A DNA stretch of 64,000 nt from Massilia norwichensis (GTDB lineage: Bacteria; Pseudomonadota; Gammaproteobacteria; Burkholderiales; Burkholderiaceae_D): NCBI RefSeq assembly GCF_024753245.1, contig NZ_JANUGX010000029.1, positions 25,688 through 89,687 of the forward strand, given 5' to 3'. Below the pieces are notes generated by a model. The model was given only the letters and a program-made list of their open reading frames with translations, had not been told where the DNA came from and did not search any database. This document shows positions 10,859 to 20,273 of the stretch, in pieces (the stretch's first letter is position 1; each line of letters begins with the position of its first letter). The translations under genes were made by a program, and so were the position numbers.

Positions 10859-11680
10859 ATGGGCGCTTTTTCCGGCAACAGCCTGCGTCGAGCCGGCGCA
10901 GTCGCAGTCGCAGGCCTCGCGTGGGCGCTCTTCTCCCCGGCAGCTCTTGCACAGTCAACGATGGACAAGGACGTGACCGTCCTCGCGGCCGGCAGTCTGC
11001 GCGAGGTGATGAAGGATCTGGGCGACGCTTTCCGCAAGCAGTCGGGGATCGGGTTGTCCGCCAACTTCGGCCCCTCCGGTGGGCTGCGCAAGGACATCGA
11101 GGGCGGGCGCCAGATCGACGTCTTCGCCTCCGCCGACCTGGCCCATACGGACGCACTGGCGGCGCGCAAGCTGCTGGTGCAGTCGCAAACCTTCGCCTAC
11201 AACGATTTATGTGTGGTGGCCATGCCTGCACTGGGCCTGAATGAAGCGAACCTGCTGGACGTCCTGTTGCGGCCCACGGTGCGCCTTGCCACCTCGACCC
11301 CGGTATCCGATCCGATGGGCGACTACACCTGGCAGTTCTTCAGGAATGCGGACAAGCTGCGGCCGGGCACCTTTGCCGTCTTCGACGCCAAGGCCTTGAA
11401 GCTGTCGGGGGCCAGCGCGCCCCTGCCCGGCCAGAAGCTGCCTTACGTGACGGCCTTCGAGGACGGCAAGACGGATGCTTACATCATGTACTGCACGAAT
11501 GCGGCCAGCACCCTGAAAGCCCTGCCGCAGCTGGACGTGGTGCGTATTCCGGAAGCGCTGAACGTGCGCAGCAGCTACGGCATCGGCGCCGCTCCAGGTT
11601 CGCGCCAGGGCGAGCAATTCGTCCGCTTCGTGCTGGGCGAGGAAGGCCGGCGCATCCTGCGCGCACACGGTTTTAACTGA
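10859..11680 (+). CDS. modA: molybdate ABC transporter substrate-binding protein
   Basis: 273 residues; the ATG at 10859 is preceded by AAGGA at 7 bases and is preferred to the adjacent GTG. A signal peptide ends near residue 32. The type 2 periplasmic binding fold begins VTVLAAGSLREVM and continues with FGPSGGLRKDIEGGRQIDVFASAD, the oxyanion-binding signature of ModA. No modB or modC follows, so this is an orphan binding protein. Related family members bind tungstate or other oxyanions, so molybdate is the likely but not proven ligand. Confidence 0.85.
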   Translation: MGAFSGNSLRRAGAVAVAGLAWALFSPAALAQSTMDKDVTVLAAGSLREVMKDLGDAFRKQSGIGLSANFGPSGGLRKDIEGGRQIDVFASADLAHTDALAARKLLVQSQTFAYNDLCVVAMPALGLNEANLLDVLLRPTVRLATSTPVSDPMGDYTWQFFRNADKLRPGTFAVFDAKALKLSGASAPLPGQKLPYVTAFEDGKTDAYIMYCTNAASTLKALPQLDVVRIPEALNVRSSYGIGAAPGSRQGEQFVRFVLGEEGRRILRAHGFN

Positions 11681-11681
11681 T

Positions 11682-11909
11682 TCAGTTGGCGACCTTCCTG
11701 ACTTCCAGGTCGCGCAACCCTTTGACGTGGCGCGGCCCGAAGTTCGTGTCCTTCAGCGAGACCAGCGCGATCTGCCCCTGGTCCGCGCCGGACACGGTAA
11801 GCTGGGTGCTGACATACTGCGCGGGATCGGCCGGCTTGTGTTCGGCGATGGCGGCCCGACCGGCGCCCATGCAGGCGGCCAGCAGCAGCAGACGGACGGA
11901 TTGGCGCAT
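11682..11909 (-). CDS. small exported protein, 75 residues, unknown function
   Basis: It reads from the ATG at 11909 with AAGGAG eight bases upstream to a TGA at 11682. A signal peptide (MRQSVRLLLLAACMGAG...AIA) is followed by about 50 residues rich in Gln, Val and Asp with one Lys-Asp-Thr-Asn segment. The mature part resembles nothing I can name. It converges on modA with one base between stops and is divergent from the MOSC gene. Confidence 0.7.
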   Translation of the reverse strand: MRQSVRLLLLAACMGAGRAAIAEHKPADPAQYVSTQLTVSGADQGQIALVSLKDTNFGPRHVKGLRDLEVRKVAN

Positions 11910-11918
11910 GAGGACTCC

Positions 11919-12617
11919 TTGATCGACGAACATCTGATAACTGGCGCCGGCGGCGGACAAGTGCTGGCGCTGGCTTTGCGCGCGCCGCACAGCGCTGCGT
12001 CTACTTTGGTGGCGCAACTTGATGCCATCGCCGGCACCGGCATCGACGGCGACCGCCATGCCGACCCCCTGTCGCCGCGCCAGGTGCTGCTGGCCAGTGC
12101 GGCCGTGTATGCCGACCTGGCCCTGCCCGCGCACACGCTGGGCGAGAACCTGCTGGTCGACCTCGACACCGCGCAGCTGGCGTCCGGCACCGTGCTGCAG
12201 ATCGGCGATGCGGTCCGCCTGCGGCTGATGTTCCAGTGCGAGGCCTGCGGCCATCTCGATGCCTTTCAAGCCGGCGTCTCGGGACGAATCGGCAGGCGCC
12301 GCGGCGTGCTGGCACGGGTGCTGGCCGGCGGCATCGTCCGGCCCGGCGACCGCATCCGCGACCTCGGCCGCATCCTGCCCGCCTGGGACGACGACTGGCG
12401 CGCACGGGTGGCGCAGGTGCTGCGTGCCCTGCCCGACGGGATGGTGCTGAGCTATGCCCAACTGGCGCGCCTGGCCGGCGTGCAGTCCAGCTACTGCCGC
12501 GCCTTTCCGCGCCTGGTAAAAGGATTGGGGTATGCCGGCAAGGCGGTGCCGGCGCAGGCGGCGGTGGGATTGCGCTGCTGGCAGGGGGAGGGCTTGTTCG
12601 ACGATGATGCCGGCTAG
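11919..12617 (+). CDS. MOSC-domain protein with a C-terminal MGMT-like helical domain
   Basis: The MOSC fold runs from VLALALRAPHS to about RPGDRIRD, with the family's GTGIDGDRHAD and FQCEACGHLD segments; the Cys in the latter is the likely sulfur or metal-sulfur carrier. About 75 further residues (PDGMVLSYAQLARLAGV...) look like the helix-turn-helix part of alkylguanine-DNA methyltransferases but lack the PCHR active site. No ATG is usable. TTG at 11919 or GTG at 11961 are the options; TTG keeps residues that look conserved, while GTG leaves more room for a promoter. The stop overlaps the tssG stop by four bases. Confidence 0.7.
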   Translation: MIDEHLITGAGGGQVLALALRAPHSAASTLVAQLDAIAGTGIDGDRHADPLSPRQVLLASAAVYADLALPAHTLGENLLVDLDTAQLASGTVLQIGDAVRLRLMFQCEACGHLDAFQAGVSGRIGRRRGVLARVLAGGIVRPGDRIRDLGRILPAWDDDWRARVAQVLRALPDGMVLSYAQLARLAGVQSSYCRAFPRLVKGLGYAGKAVPAQAAVGLRCWQGEGLFDDDAG

Positions 12618-13660
12618 AGTGCGTGCAGTTCGTAGCGCACGTCGCGCCGGTGCCGTTCCTGTTCGCCTTCGACCAGATAGGCATCCCAGCCCAGACGGCC
12701 GATGTTCGAACCCTCCCGCAATGTCACCTCGCGCACGTCGGCTGCGCGCAGCACCAGTTCCACTTCGTATTCGAGCGTCACGCCCGTAAACAGGGTCAGG
12801 ATCGCGTGCAGCGCACGCGCCGCCAGGCCGCCGGGCAGAAATGCGTCGAAGCTGGCGCGGTCCAGCGGCCCGACCACGAGGCGCAGGCGCAGGTCGCGCT
12901 GCCACACGCGCACGCCCGTCATCGCGCCGGCGCCGAGGACGGCGGTGGCCTGGCCGAGTATGGTCTGCTGCTCGAATGGCACGTCGTACCACTGGCCGAC
13001 GAACTGCTCCGCCGCCACCGACTGGCCGAAGTACTCGCTCAGCACGCGCGCGATCTGGGCGCTGGAGGCCGGTCGGTGCCGGATCGCGGCGGCAAAGTAA
13101 CCGATCGATTCGTCCAGCACCTCGCCGCACCTGCCCTGCGACAGGCGTTCACGCAGTCCGGTGTTGCCGAAGCCGGCCAGGCCGAGCAGCAGCGGCAGGA
13201 AGCGGTCCTTGCCGTCGATCTGGTACTTGAAGGGCAGCCGGTACTTGCGCCAGGCTTCGTAGAACAGGGCCAGCGAGCGGTTCGAGAAGGTGTCGAGGAA
13301 GGCGCGCGGGCCTTCGTCCTTGTGCCGCGCTTCATGCTCGGCGATGCGTTCGTTGTAGTGGGCTGGCAGCACGCCGCCACAGCCCAGCAGGCCCATGAAG
13401 GCGGGCGTGACGTGGACGTAGCGGAGACCTTCGTCGTCCTGGGTTTCAAGGTCGATGGCTTCGAGCTGGCTGGCCGGAAAGCGGTGCGAGGTCGAATTCC
13501 GGAAGCGCAGCACGCCCGTCAGCGGGTCCGGTCTGGCTTTGCCATGGCGCCCGAGCCAGAGCTCGAGCAGGCGTACCGCCTGGAAGTAGTCGAAGCGCCA
13601 GGGCTCCTTGAGCAGACGCTCGATTACAGCAGGCTCGAATCGCCGCTTCTTGGCGAACAT
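12614..13660 (-). CDS. tssG: T6SS baseplate subunit TssG
   Basis: 348 residues, normal for TssG (VasB/ImpH). The opening EPWRFDYFQAVRLLE is the family hallmark, followed by LRFRNSTSHRFPASQ and FMGLLGCGGVLPAHYNE. TssG joins TssF and TssE in the cytoplasmic baseplate wedge from which the contractile sheath polymerises. The start lies inside the end of tssF (37-base overlap), so the two are translationally coupled. Last gene of the tssE-tssF-tssG operon. Confidence 0.96.
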   Translation of the reverse strand: MFAKKRRFEPAVIERLLKEPWRFDYFQAVRLLELWLGRHGKARPDPLTGVLRFRNSTSHRFPASQLEAIDLETQDDEGLRYVHVTPAFMGLLGCGGVLPAHYNERIAEHEARHKDEGPRAFLDTFSNRSLALFYEAWRKYRLPFKYQIDGKDRFLPLLLGLAGFGNTGLRERLSQGRCGEVLDESIGYFAAAIRHRPASSAQIARVLSEYFGQSVAAEQFVGQWYDVPFEQQTILGQATAVLGAGAMTGVRVWQRDLRLRLVVGPLDRASFDAFLPGGLAARALHAILTLFTGVTLEYEVELVLRAADVREVTLREGSNIGRLGWDAYLVEGEQERHRRDVRYELHAL

Positions 13661-15465
13661 GCGAGTAACTCCTCTCCAGTCTTGTGCGAGACAATGGTCA
13701 GCTTGGTAAAACTGTTGGCGTGAACGTAGAGGGCCAGGAAGCGTTCGATCAGGTGGGCAAAGGCGTGGATGCCGCTGCCGATGAAGGCTTCCTCGTCGAT
13801 CGTCAGGCGTACCTCGACCCCTCGCACCAGGCAGGTGAACGGGTTCCCCGGCAGCCAGGCGCTGGCCGGTTTCTGTTCGATGCCGACGATGCCCGCGATC
13901 TGGCGCTGCGAGGAGGCCGAGCGCGGCAGGTCGTACAGCGCCAGCATCTCGCGGAAAGCGTCGATCCCGTCCGTGGTCAGGGACAGGTGGTTCAGCGACA
14001 AGTGCGAGATCAGACGCCAGTGGGTGCCGCGTCCGTGCTCGAAGCGCCAGGAGTTGGTGGGCTTGCGCAGAAAAGCGATCGACTTCACGCTGGAGCCGCC
14101 ATCGAGGAACAAGTCGCCGCCGGGCTGACCGTAGGTGAGCTGCGACGGCAGATCGCGGTTGGTGCAGGTGAGTTCCAGGTTCAGTGTGTCCGTCTCTACT
14201 GCCGCCGGGTCGAAGTCGACGTCGACGATCGTGATCTGGGTCTCGAAACCCGGGCTCTTGTCGATCATGGTCTCGTCGCGCCGCATGGCCCAGTAATGGC
14301 CGCTGCTGTCCGGCGCCTGCGCATGCTTGAGCGAATAGAAGGGTTGATAGGCGATGATCGATTCGCCCTGGGGCGTCTGCCGCACCAGCGAAACCGAATC
14401 GATCGCTTGCACCTCGTAGGCGAAAGCGCGGCGCGCGTCGGCCAGCACCGGATAGCTGGCGCTGGTATGGGTCAGGCGGATCGGCTCGCCCTTCTGCTTG
14501 AACAAATTCACGACCGGCGTGCAGCCGAGCAGCAGGTTGTTGGTCGACAGCGTCTCCAGCATGCGCGCCGTGTTCGAGTCCGCGCGTAGCCCGGACATGG
14601 CCAGGTGCAGAGTGAGCGTCCTGGTCCCCGGCGGCAGGCTGGCAGCCAACTGCGCCAGGTCGATGTCGAAGAAGTTGAATTTCTCGGGAAAGCAGAAGTA
14701 CTCGGTCAGCAGCCGGTAGGCGGGATGCGAACGTGCCGGAAAATCGATCAGCGCATCCTCGTCGTCGAAGCCGGCACTATGGATCGGCACCGGGTCCAGG
14801 GGCACCCAGCGCCCGCTGCGGTCGGCCTCGGCCCAGGCGGCCACGGTACGCATGAATAGCGCATCGCGCAGCGCCGCGCAGAACGAGGGTTCGCCGTCGA
14901 TGAACACGCGTAGCCGCGGCAACTGCAGCTGGCCCGGCGTCTGCTCGCCGGTGGCGGCGATGGTGAGCTTCAGGCCGGCGCCGGCGCCACCCGGCAGGCG
15001 CACCGCTTCCGGGCAGCGGATAATGGCGGAAAACGCGGCATCGACGATGGCCAGTGGCGCCACGCTGATCGGGTACACGGTGCGGAAAGTGCAGGCCGCG
15101 CCGCGCACCGGCCGCGTCGTCAACTGGGTGCCGCGCGGGATGGTGCTGGCGCCGGTCTGCTGCCTGGCGGCGGCGCCGACATCCATGTGCGCGATCGAGC
15201 ACGAGGGAAAAGGCCGCAGGTAGTGCGGGTACAACACCTCGAACAGTGCTTCGGTGAATTCCGGGTAATCGTCGTCGAGGCGCTTGGCGATGCGTGCGTT
15301 GAGCAGCGCGAAGGACTCGATCATGCGTTCGATGTGCGGGTCTTCGCAGACCTCGCCGCTGATCAGAAGGCGTCCGGCGATTTTCGGATAGCGTTCGGCG
15401 AAGTCGCGCAGATTGCGGCGCAGGTAGCCCAGCTCGCGCTCGTAGTAGGGCAGCAGCTGCTCCAC
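13624..15465 (-). CDS. tssF: T6SS baseplate subunit TssF
   Basis: 613 residues starting at the GTG at 15465, which has GAGGAG seven bases upstream and gives the expected N-terminus MEQLLPYYERELGYLRR. An upstream ATG at 15528 would overlap tssE and add 21 residues that do not fit the family. Typical motifs include FAERYPKIAGRL, EDPHIERMIESFA and EALFEVLYPHYLRPFPS. It forms the baseplate wedge with TssG. It follows tssE with a one-base gap. Confidence 0.96.
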   Translation of the reverse strand: MEQLLPYYERELGYLRRNLRDFAERYPKIAGRLLISGEVCEDPHIERMIESFALLNARIAKRLDDDYPEFTEALFEVLYPHYLRPFPSCSIAHMDVGAAARQQTGASTIPRGTQLTTRPVRGAACTFRTVYPISVAPLAIVDAAFSAIIRCPEAVRLPGGAGAGLKLTIAATGEQTPGQLQLPRLRVFIDGEPSFCAALRDALFMRTVAAWAEADRSGRWVPLDPVPIHSAGFDDEDALIDFPARSHPAYRLLTEYFCFPEKFNFFDIDLAQLAASLPPGTRTLTLHLAMSGLRADSNTARMLETLSTNNLLLGCTPVVNLFKQKGEPIRLTHTSASYPVLADARRAFAYEVQAIDSVSLVRQTPQGESIIAYQPFYSLKHAQAPDSSGHYWAMRRDETMIDKSPGFETQITIVDVDFDPAAVETDTLNLELTCTNRDLPSQLTYGQPGGDLFLDGGSSVKSIAFLRKPTNSWRFEHGRGTHWRLISHLSLNHLSLTTDGIDAFREMLALYDLPRSASSQRQIAGIVGIEQKPASAWLPGNPFTCLVRGVEVRLTIDEEAFIGSGIHAFAHLIERFLALYVHANSFTKLTIVSHKTGEELLACSPRSGDSSLL

Positions 15466-15466
15466 G

Positions 15467-15958
15467 TCAGGCTCCTCGGCCGGCTTTGCTGATGCTGTAC
15501 TGGAGCGTCGAGCGCTGCAGCACCGCATCGAAGTTGACTGGCTCCTGCGAAGTGCTGGCCACCAGCATGGCTGTGATCGAGAAATTCAGGCGGTTGACGG
15601 CGCCCTCCCGCATCTCAAGCGAGGCCTTGACGTCTCGTAGACGCGGCTCGTGGCGTGCGATGACCTCTTCCAGGCTGGCGCAGATGTGGGCACGGTCGGC
15701 AGGACTGGATAGCGAGCGGTCGGCGAAGTCGTTCAGGCCGTAGTTCAGGATCGAGCTGCTGCATTCCGGATAGTCGCCGAGCAGCGCCTCGTCGACCACC
15801 GCGCGGGTGTTCAGCAGGGCTTCGAGGTCGCGCGCCACCGCATCCTTCAGATCTTCGGCCGAGATCCGCGACACCGTGGCGCCGCTCGCGCCGCCTGTCG
15901 CGCCACGCAGCGGCACCCCGAGCAGGCGGTCGAATAAACCAGGCGTGAACCCCTTCAT
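15467..15958 (-). CDS. tssE: T6SS baseplate subunit TssE (gp25-like)
   Basis: 163 residues. The ATG at 15958 is preferred over the ATG six bases upstream because GAGGAG then has workable spacing. A gp25/lysozyme-like wedge fold is indicated by NYGLNDFADRSL, EEVIARHEPRLRDV and the C-terminal LNFSITAML segment. TssE initiates sheath polymerisation. First gene of the minus-strand baseplate operon, divergent from tssK. Confidence 0.94.
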   Translation of the reverse strand: MKGFTPGLFDRLLGVPLRGATGGASGATVSRISAEDLKDAVARDLEALLNTRAVVDEALLGDYPECSSSILNYGLNDFADRSLSSPADRAHICASLEEVIARHEPRLRDVKASLEMREGAVNRLNFSITAMLVASTSQEPVNFDAVLQRSTLQYSISKAGRGA

Positions 15959-16131
15959 CGACATCTCCTCGCGTGATCGAGCCGAAAGTCTTACATAGAC
16001 GGGGCCGAAAAAATAGTTCAGTTGGGAAGCAGCCACCCAAAACTTGACCGAGAGCAAGACAGCACGGGATTGCAATAAAAAGGCCGCCACGAAAAAGCTA
16101 TGGTGGTGGACTCGACAGGAGGGAACGCAAC
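15959..16131. promoter_or_regulatory. divergent T6SS promoter region
   Basis: 173 bases between the divergent starts of tssE and tssK that must carry both promoters. There are AT-rich patches (about 16005-16020 and 16072-16100). I could not assign a convincing sigma-70 or sigma-54 box; a near-match to a -24/-12 element at 16061 has the wrong spacing. Confidence 0.5.
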
Positions 16132-17475
16132 ATGAACAGCAAGGTACTGTGGGGTGAAGGCCTGCTGCTGCGTCCGCAGCATTTCCAGCGACAAGACCAA
16201 TACCATGAGCATCGCCTGCACAAGAGCATCGATGCAGTGCATCCGTATGCATGGGGCGTGGAGCGCCTGGAGATCGACCGCGATGCCCTCGGCAGCAATG
16301 TGCTGCGCATCCTGGCGCTGTCACTGCGCTTCCAGGACGGCGAACTGGTCGATGCGCCCGGTCCGGACGAGCTGCCGCCAACGGTCGACCTGGGTCAGCT
16401 GCAGGCGCCGCAGCAGCAGAGCGTGACGTATTACGCCGCCCTGCCGGGCCTGAAACCCTTCAGCGGCAACTTCGCCCAGCCCGGCCAGGACAGCAACACG
16501 GCGCGCTTCGTGCAGGCCAACCAGGAGACGCCCGACCTCTACACCCAGGCCTCGCCTGCCCAGCTGGCCTACCTGAAGAAAACGGTGCGCCTGGTGGCCG
16601 AGTTCGAGCCGCGCGACGCCTACACCTGCTTCCCGCTGCTGCGCCTGCGCCGCGCCGCCACCGGCGGCTTCGAGCTCGATCCTTCCTTCGTGCCGCCCAG
16701 CCTGTCGATAGGATCGGCACCGATGATCTTCCTGCAGCTGCGCCGCCTGCTGGACGCGCTGCAGGCCAAGGTCAGCGCCCTGTATGGCCACCACCGCGAG
16801 CCGAGCCGCAACGTGATCGAATTCCGCTCCGGCGACATGTCCTCGTTCTGGCTGCTGCACACGGCCAGCACCGCCTGCGCCGCGCTGACGCACTACCTGC
16901 ACCACCCGGACCTGCATCCGGAGCGCCTCTACGAACAGCTGCTCGCCACCGCCGGTGCTCTGATGACTTTCTCGAAGAGCTGGACCCTGGCCGACCTGCC
17001 GCCCTACCAGCACGGCGACCCCGGCCCGGCCTTTTTGAGAGTCCACCAGATCATCCGCGAACTGCTCGACACCGTGATCTCGTCGAAGTACTTCGCGATC
17101 GTGTTGAACGAGGTGCGGCCCAGCTACCACCACGGCATGCTCGACTCCGGAAAAATCGACGACAAGACAGCCTTCTACATCGCGGTATCGGCCGATATCC
17201 CGGCGCTGGAGCTGGTCGACACGGTGCCCTTGCGCTTCAAGGTCGGGGCCCCGGACGACGTCGAGAAATGCGTGCTGTCCGCCCTGCCCGGCGTGCGCCT
17301 GCAGTACGCGCCGCAGCTGCCGGCGGCGGTGCCGGTGCGGCCCGACACCTGTTATTTCGTGCTCGACGCGAAAGGGCAGATGTACGAGCGCATGCTGCAG
17401 GCGCAGTCGGTGGCGATCTACGTGCCGTCGGGGATGAAGGAGCTCAAGCTCGAACTTCTGGCAGTGGCGGCCTGA
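16132..17475 (+). CDS. tssK: T6SS baseplate-membrane complex connector TssK
   Basis: 447 residues, family-typical length. The opening VLWGEGLLLRPQHFQRQD and the following HPYAWGVERLEID are diagnostic of TssK (ImpJ/VasE). TssK trimers link the TssEFG wedge to the inner-membrane TssL/TssM complex. AGGAGGG lies upstream of the ATG. TssL and TssJ, usually next to it, are absent here, so this copy is separated from the membrane-complex genes. vgrG follows one base after its stop. Confidence 0.95.
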   Translation: MNSKVLWGEGLLLRPQHFQRQDQYHEHRLHKSIDAVHPYAWGVERLEIDRDALGSNVLRILALSLRFQDGELVDAPGPDELPPTVDLGQLQAPQQQSVTYYAALPGLKPFSGNFAQPGQDSNTARFVQANQETPDLYTQASPAQLAYLKKTVRLVAEFEPRDAYTCFPLLRLRRAATGGFELDPSFVPPSLSIGSAPMIFLQLRRLLDALQAKVSALYGHHREPSRNVIEFRSGDMSSFWLLHTASTACAALTHYLHHPDLHPERLYEQLLATAGALMTFSKSWTLADLPPYQHGDPGPAFLRVHQIIRELLDTVISSKYFAIVLNEVRPSYHHGMLDSGKIDDKTAFYIAVSADIPALELVDTVPLRFKVGAPDDVEKCVLSALPGVRLQYAPQLPAAVPVRPDTCYFVLDAKGQMYERMLQAQSVAIYVPSGMKELKLELLAVAA

Positions 17476-17476
17476 G

Positions 17477-20245
17477 ATGGGCAGCCTCTTTGCTGAAGGA
17501 CTACGCCAGCATGCGCGCTTGATCACGCTCACCAGCAGCCAGGACGGCGAACTGCCGGAATCGCTGGTGGTGGAGCGTTTTACAGGCCGCGAAGGTGTGA
17601 ATGCACTGTTTTGCTTCGAGATCGATGCGCTGAGCGTGTCGACCGATCTCGATGTGGCCGACTTCATCGGCGACGAACTGACCCTGCAGCTGCTGCAGCC
17701 GGACGGCAGCCGGCGCGCCTGGCATGGCCTGTGCACCCGGGCGGCCTGGCTCGGCGCGGACGGCGGCGTGGCGCGCTACCGCCTGCGGCTGGAGCCTGCC
17801 CTATCGCTGCTGGCACTGCGCCGCGACAGCTACATCTTCCAGGACAAGAACGCACGCGACATCCTCACCGAGCTGCTGATGGATTATCCACAGCTGCGCT
17901 TTGAATTCGATCTGACGCAGGCGCTCGACGTGCGCCCCATCTGCACCCAGTACCGCGAGAGCGACCTGGCCTTCTTCACGCGGCTGCTGGCATCGGAGGG
18001 ACTGAGCTGGCGCTTCGTGCATGACGAGACCGGGCACCGGCTGGTCATCTTCGACACGCGCGCCCTGGCACCTGCGACACCAGGCGGCGCGACGATTCGC
18101 TTTCATGGCGTGCGCGCGACCGAGCAGGACGACAGCATCGACATGTTCAGTGCGCGGCGCCGAATTGCGGCAAATAGCGTAAGCATAAGTAGCTGGGACC
18201 CGGCGCAGCTGATGGCGCCGAGCGCCGAGCAGCAATCGCAGCTGGATGCGGGCGAGCTGCCTGTCCTGGGCATCTACGACGGCAGCGGTGAACGCATCGC
18301 CGCCGATGGCGATGGCGCTGACCGCCACAGCGGGCTGATGCTGCAGGCGCTGGAACTGGACAACAAGCACTTCGAGGGCGCCGGCGCGGTGCGGCGGCTG
18401 GCGGCCGGTCATGCCTTCACACTGACGCAGCACGAGCACTATCCGAAAGGAGAGAATGCCTTCGTTGTGCTGTGGGTGCAGCATGAAGGCCGCAACAACC
18501 TGCAGGCCGCCGGCATCGCCGGTACTGTGAAGGCAGAGGGTGACATCTACCGCAATACCTTTGCCTGCGTGCGCGACACGGTAGCCATCGTTCCCGACAC
18601 GATTGTCGCGCCCCGGCCGTGCACCGCACCCGGGCCGCAGACGGCGCTGGTGGTCGGCCTGCCCGACGCGGCCATCACCACCACGCGCGACCATCAGGTA
18701 AGGATCCAGTTTCCCTGGCAGCGTGGACGCAACCCGAACCCCGGCGGCATGGCGCACAACAGCGATGACCAAGGCAGCGCACCCGGCGACGATACCGCCG
18801 GTACCTGGGTACGCGTGGCCGAAGCGCTGGCGGGACCCAATTGGGGCACGCAGTTCACGCCGCGCATCGGCACCGAAGTGCTGGTCGACTTCATCGAGGG
18901 CGACATCGACCGCCCCGTGATCGTCGCCCAGCTGTACACAGGCTCGGACCCGCCGCCGTTCGCCGCCGGTGTCGATTCCGGCATCGAACATGCCGGCGTG
19001 CTGTCCGGGATCCACACCCACACCCTCGACCGCGGTGGCTGGAACCAGTGGCAGATCGACGACACGCAAAACCAGCTACGCATGCGTTTGGCGACCAGCA
19101 GCGCGAACACCCAGCTGAATCTCGGCTACCTGGTTGACCAGCCACCCGGCTCGGCCCAGCGCGGCCGCTACCGCGGCAGCGGTTTCGAGCTGCGCACGGA
19201 CGCCTGGGCCGTGCTGCGCGGCGCCGAAGGCGTGTTGCTGTCGACCAGCGCGCGACATGACGCGGTATCGACGCAGATGGACACAGCGGAAGCGCTGGCG
19301 ATGTTCAAGGGTGCGCGTGCGCTGAACGACGCGCTGTCCGGTGCGGCTTCGCAACAGCAGGCTTTGTTCAGCGCGGAAGCGACTAAGGCGCAGACAGCGT
19401 TCATTGGACAGATCGATCCGCAGTCCAACGGCAAATATGCCGGCCCGGTGGGTGGCCAGGCGGCGCTGAAACCTGCGGCAGGCACCCGCGAACTGGATGC
19501 GTCGCAACCAGTCGAGAAATTCGGATCGGCGCTCGTCCTGATGGATTCAGCCGCCAGCATCAATTGGGCGACACCGGCATCGACGCTGCTCTACGCCGGG
19601 CAGCAACTGCACTGGACCACGCAGTCGGATCTGCACATGACGGCGGCGCATACGGTGTCGTCGGTGGCCGGCGGCGCTGCCGGCTTTTTCGCACACGGTG
19701 GCGGCATTCAAGCGATCGCCGGGAACGGGCCGGTGTCGCTGCAGGCGCATACAGATCAACTGGAGATCCTGGCGGACGGCGCGGTGACGGTCATTTCGGT
19801 CAACGACGGTATCGAGATCAAGGCGAAACAGAAGATCGTGCTGCAGGCAGGGCAGGCGGCGGTGACGCTGGAGGGTAGGGATATTACGTTTGCCTGTCCG
19901 GGGAATTTTAGCGTGAAAGGTGGGCAGCATTTGTTTGAGGGTGGGGCCAGTCAGGCTGCGGAATTGGCGCCCTTACCGGATGGGGCCAGCGAAATCAAAA
20001 ACTTTATCGCCCTTAACTACCGTAGTGTGGACGGTGAGCCGATGGCGGGCGTCGGCTACAAGATCCGGTTTGAAGATGGCGCCGTCATCAGCGGCAAGCT
20101 CGATCAGGATGGCAACGCGCGACACGAGAACGTACCTGACGGGCCAATCCGTGCCGAATACGAAGAGCGCGAGCCTTTGAAAGACAAGCCATGGGACCCG
20201 ATGGCAGCAATGCTCGCTAAAGCGAATGGCATGTTCGGCGATTGA
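17477..20245 (+). CDS. vgrG: T6SS spike protein VgrG
   Basis: 922 residues. An N-terminal gp27-like domain (VERFTGREGVNALFCFEIDAL, YRESDLAFFTRLLASEGL) precedes the gp5 OB-fold (DHQVRIQFPWQRG, GTQFTPRIGTEVLVDFIEGD) and a beta-helix/DUF2345 needle region (about 620-840). A further segment of about 70 residues (EIKNFIALNYRSVDGEPMAG...) forms a transthyretin-like C-terminus, often used to bind a cognate effector. It directly follows tssK, and the effector gene begins 28 bases after its stop. Confidence 0.96.
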   Translation: MGSLFAEGLRQHARLITLTSSQDGELPESLVVERFTGREGVNALFCFEIDALSVSTDLDVADFIGDELTLQLLQPDGSRRAWHGLCTRAAWLGADGGVARYRLRLEPALSLLALRRDSYIFQDKNARDILTELLMDYPQLRFEFDLTQALDVRPICTQYRESDLAFFTRLLASEGLSWRFVHDETGHRLVIFDTRALAPATPGGATIRFHGVRATEQDDSIDMFSARRRIAANSVSISSWDPAQLMAPSAEQQSQLDAGELPVLGIYDGSGERIAADGDGADRHSGLMLQALELDNKHFEGAGAVRRLAAGHAFTLTQHEHYPKGENAFVVLWVQHEGRNNLQAAGIAGTVKAEGDIYRNTFACVRDTVAIVPDTIVAPRPCTAPGPQTALVVGLPDAAITTTRDHQVRIQFPWQRGRNPNPGGMAHNSDDQGSAPGDDTAGTWVRVAEALAGPNWGTQFTPRIGTEVLVDFIEGDIDRPVIVAQLYTGSDPPPFAAGVDSGIEHAGVLSGIHTHTLDRGGWNQWQIDDTQNQLRMRLATSSANTQLNLGYLVDQPPGSAQRGRYRGSGFELRTDAWAVLRGAEGVLLSTSARHDAVSTQMDTAEALAMFKGARALNDALSGAASQQQALFSAEATKAQTAFIGQIDPQSNGKYAGPVGGQAALKPAAGTRELDASQPVEKFGSALVLMDSAASINWATPASTLLYAGQQLHWTTQSDLHMTAAHTVSSVAGGAAGFFAHGGGIQAIAGNGPVSLQAHTDQLEILADGAVTVISVNDGIEIKAKQKIVLQAGQAAVTLEGRDITFACPGNFSVKGGQHLFEGGASQAAELAPLPDGASEIKNFIALNYRSVDGEPMAGVGYKIRFEDGAVISGKLDQDGNARHENVPDGPIRAEYEEREPLKDKPWDPMAAMLAKANGMFGD

Positions 20246-20273
20246 AACCTTGGTTCACTATCTGGGACGTCAC

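Noticed and set aside
16061..16074. Sigma-54-like element AGCACG-GGA-TTGC before tssK
   Set aside because: The gap between the -24 and -12 parts is one base short, so it is not a functional match; only a near-miss.
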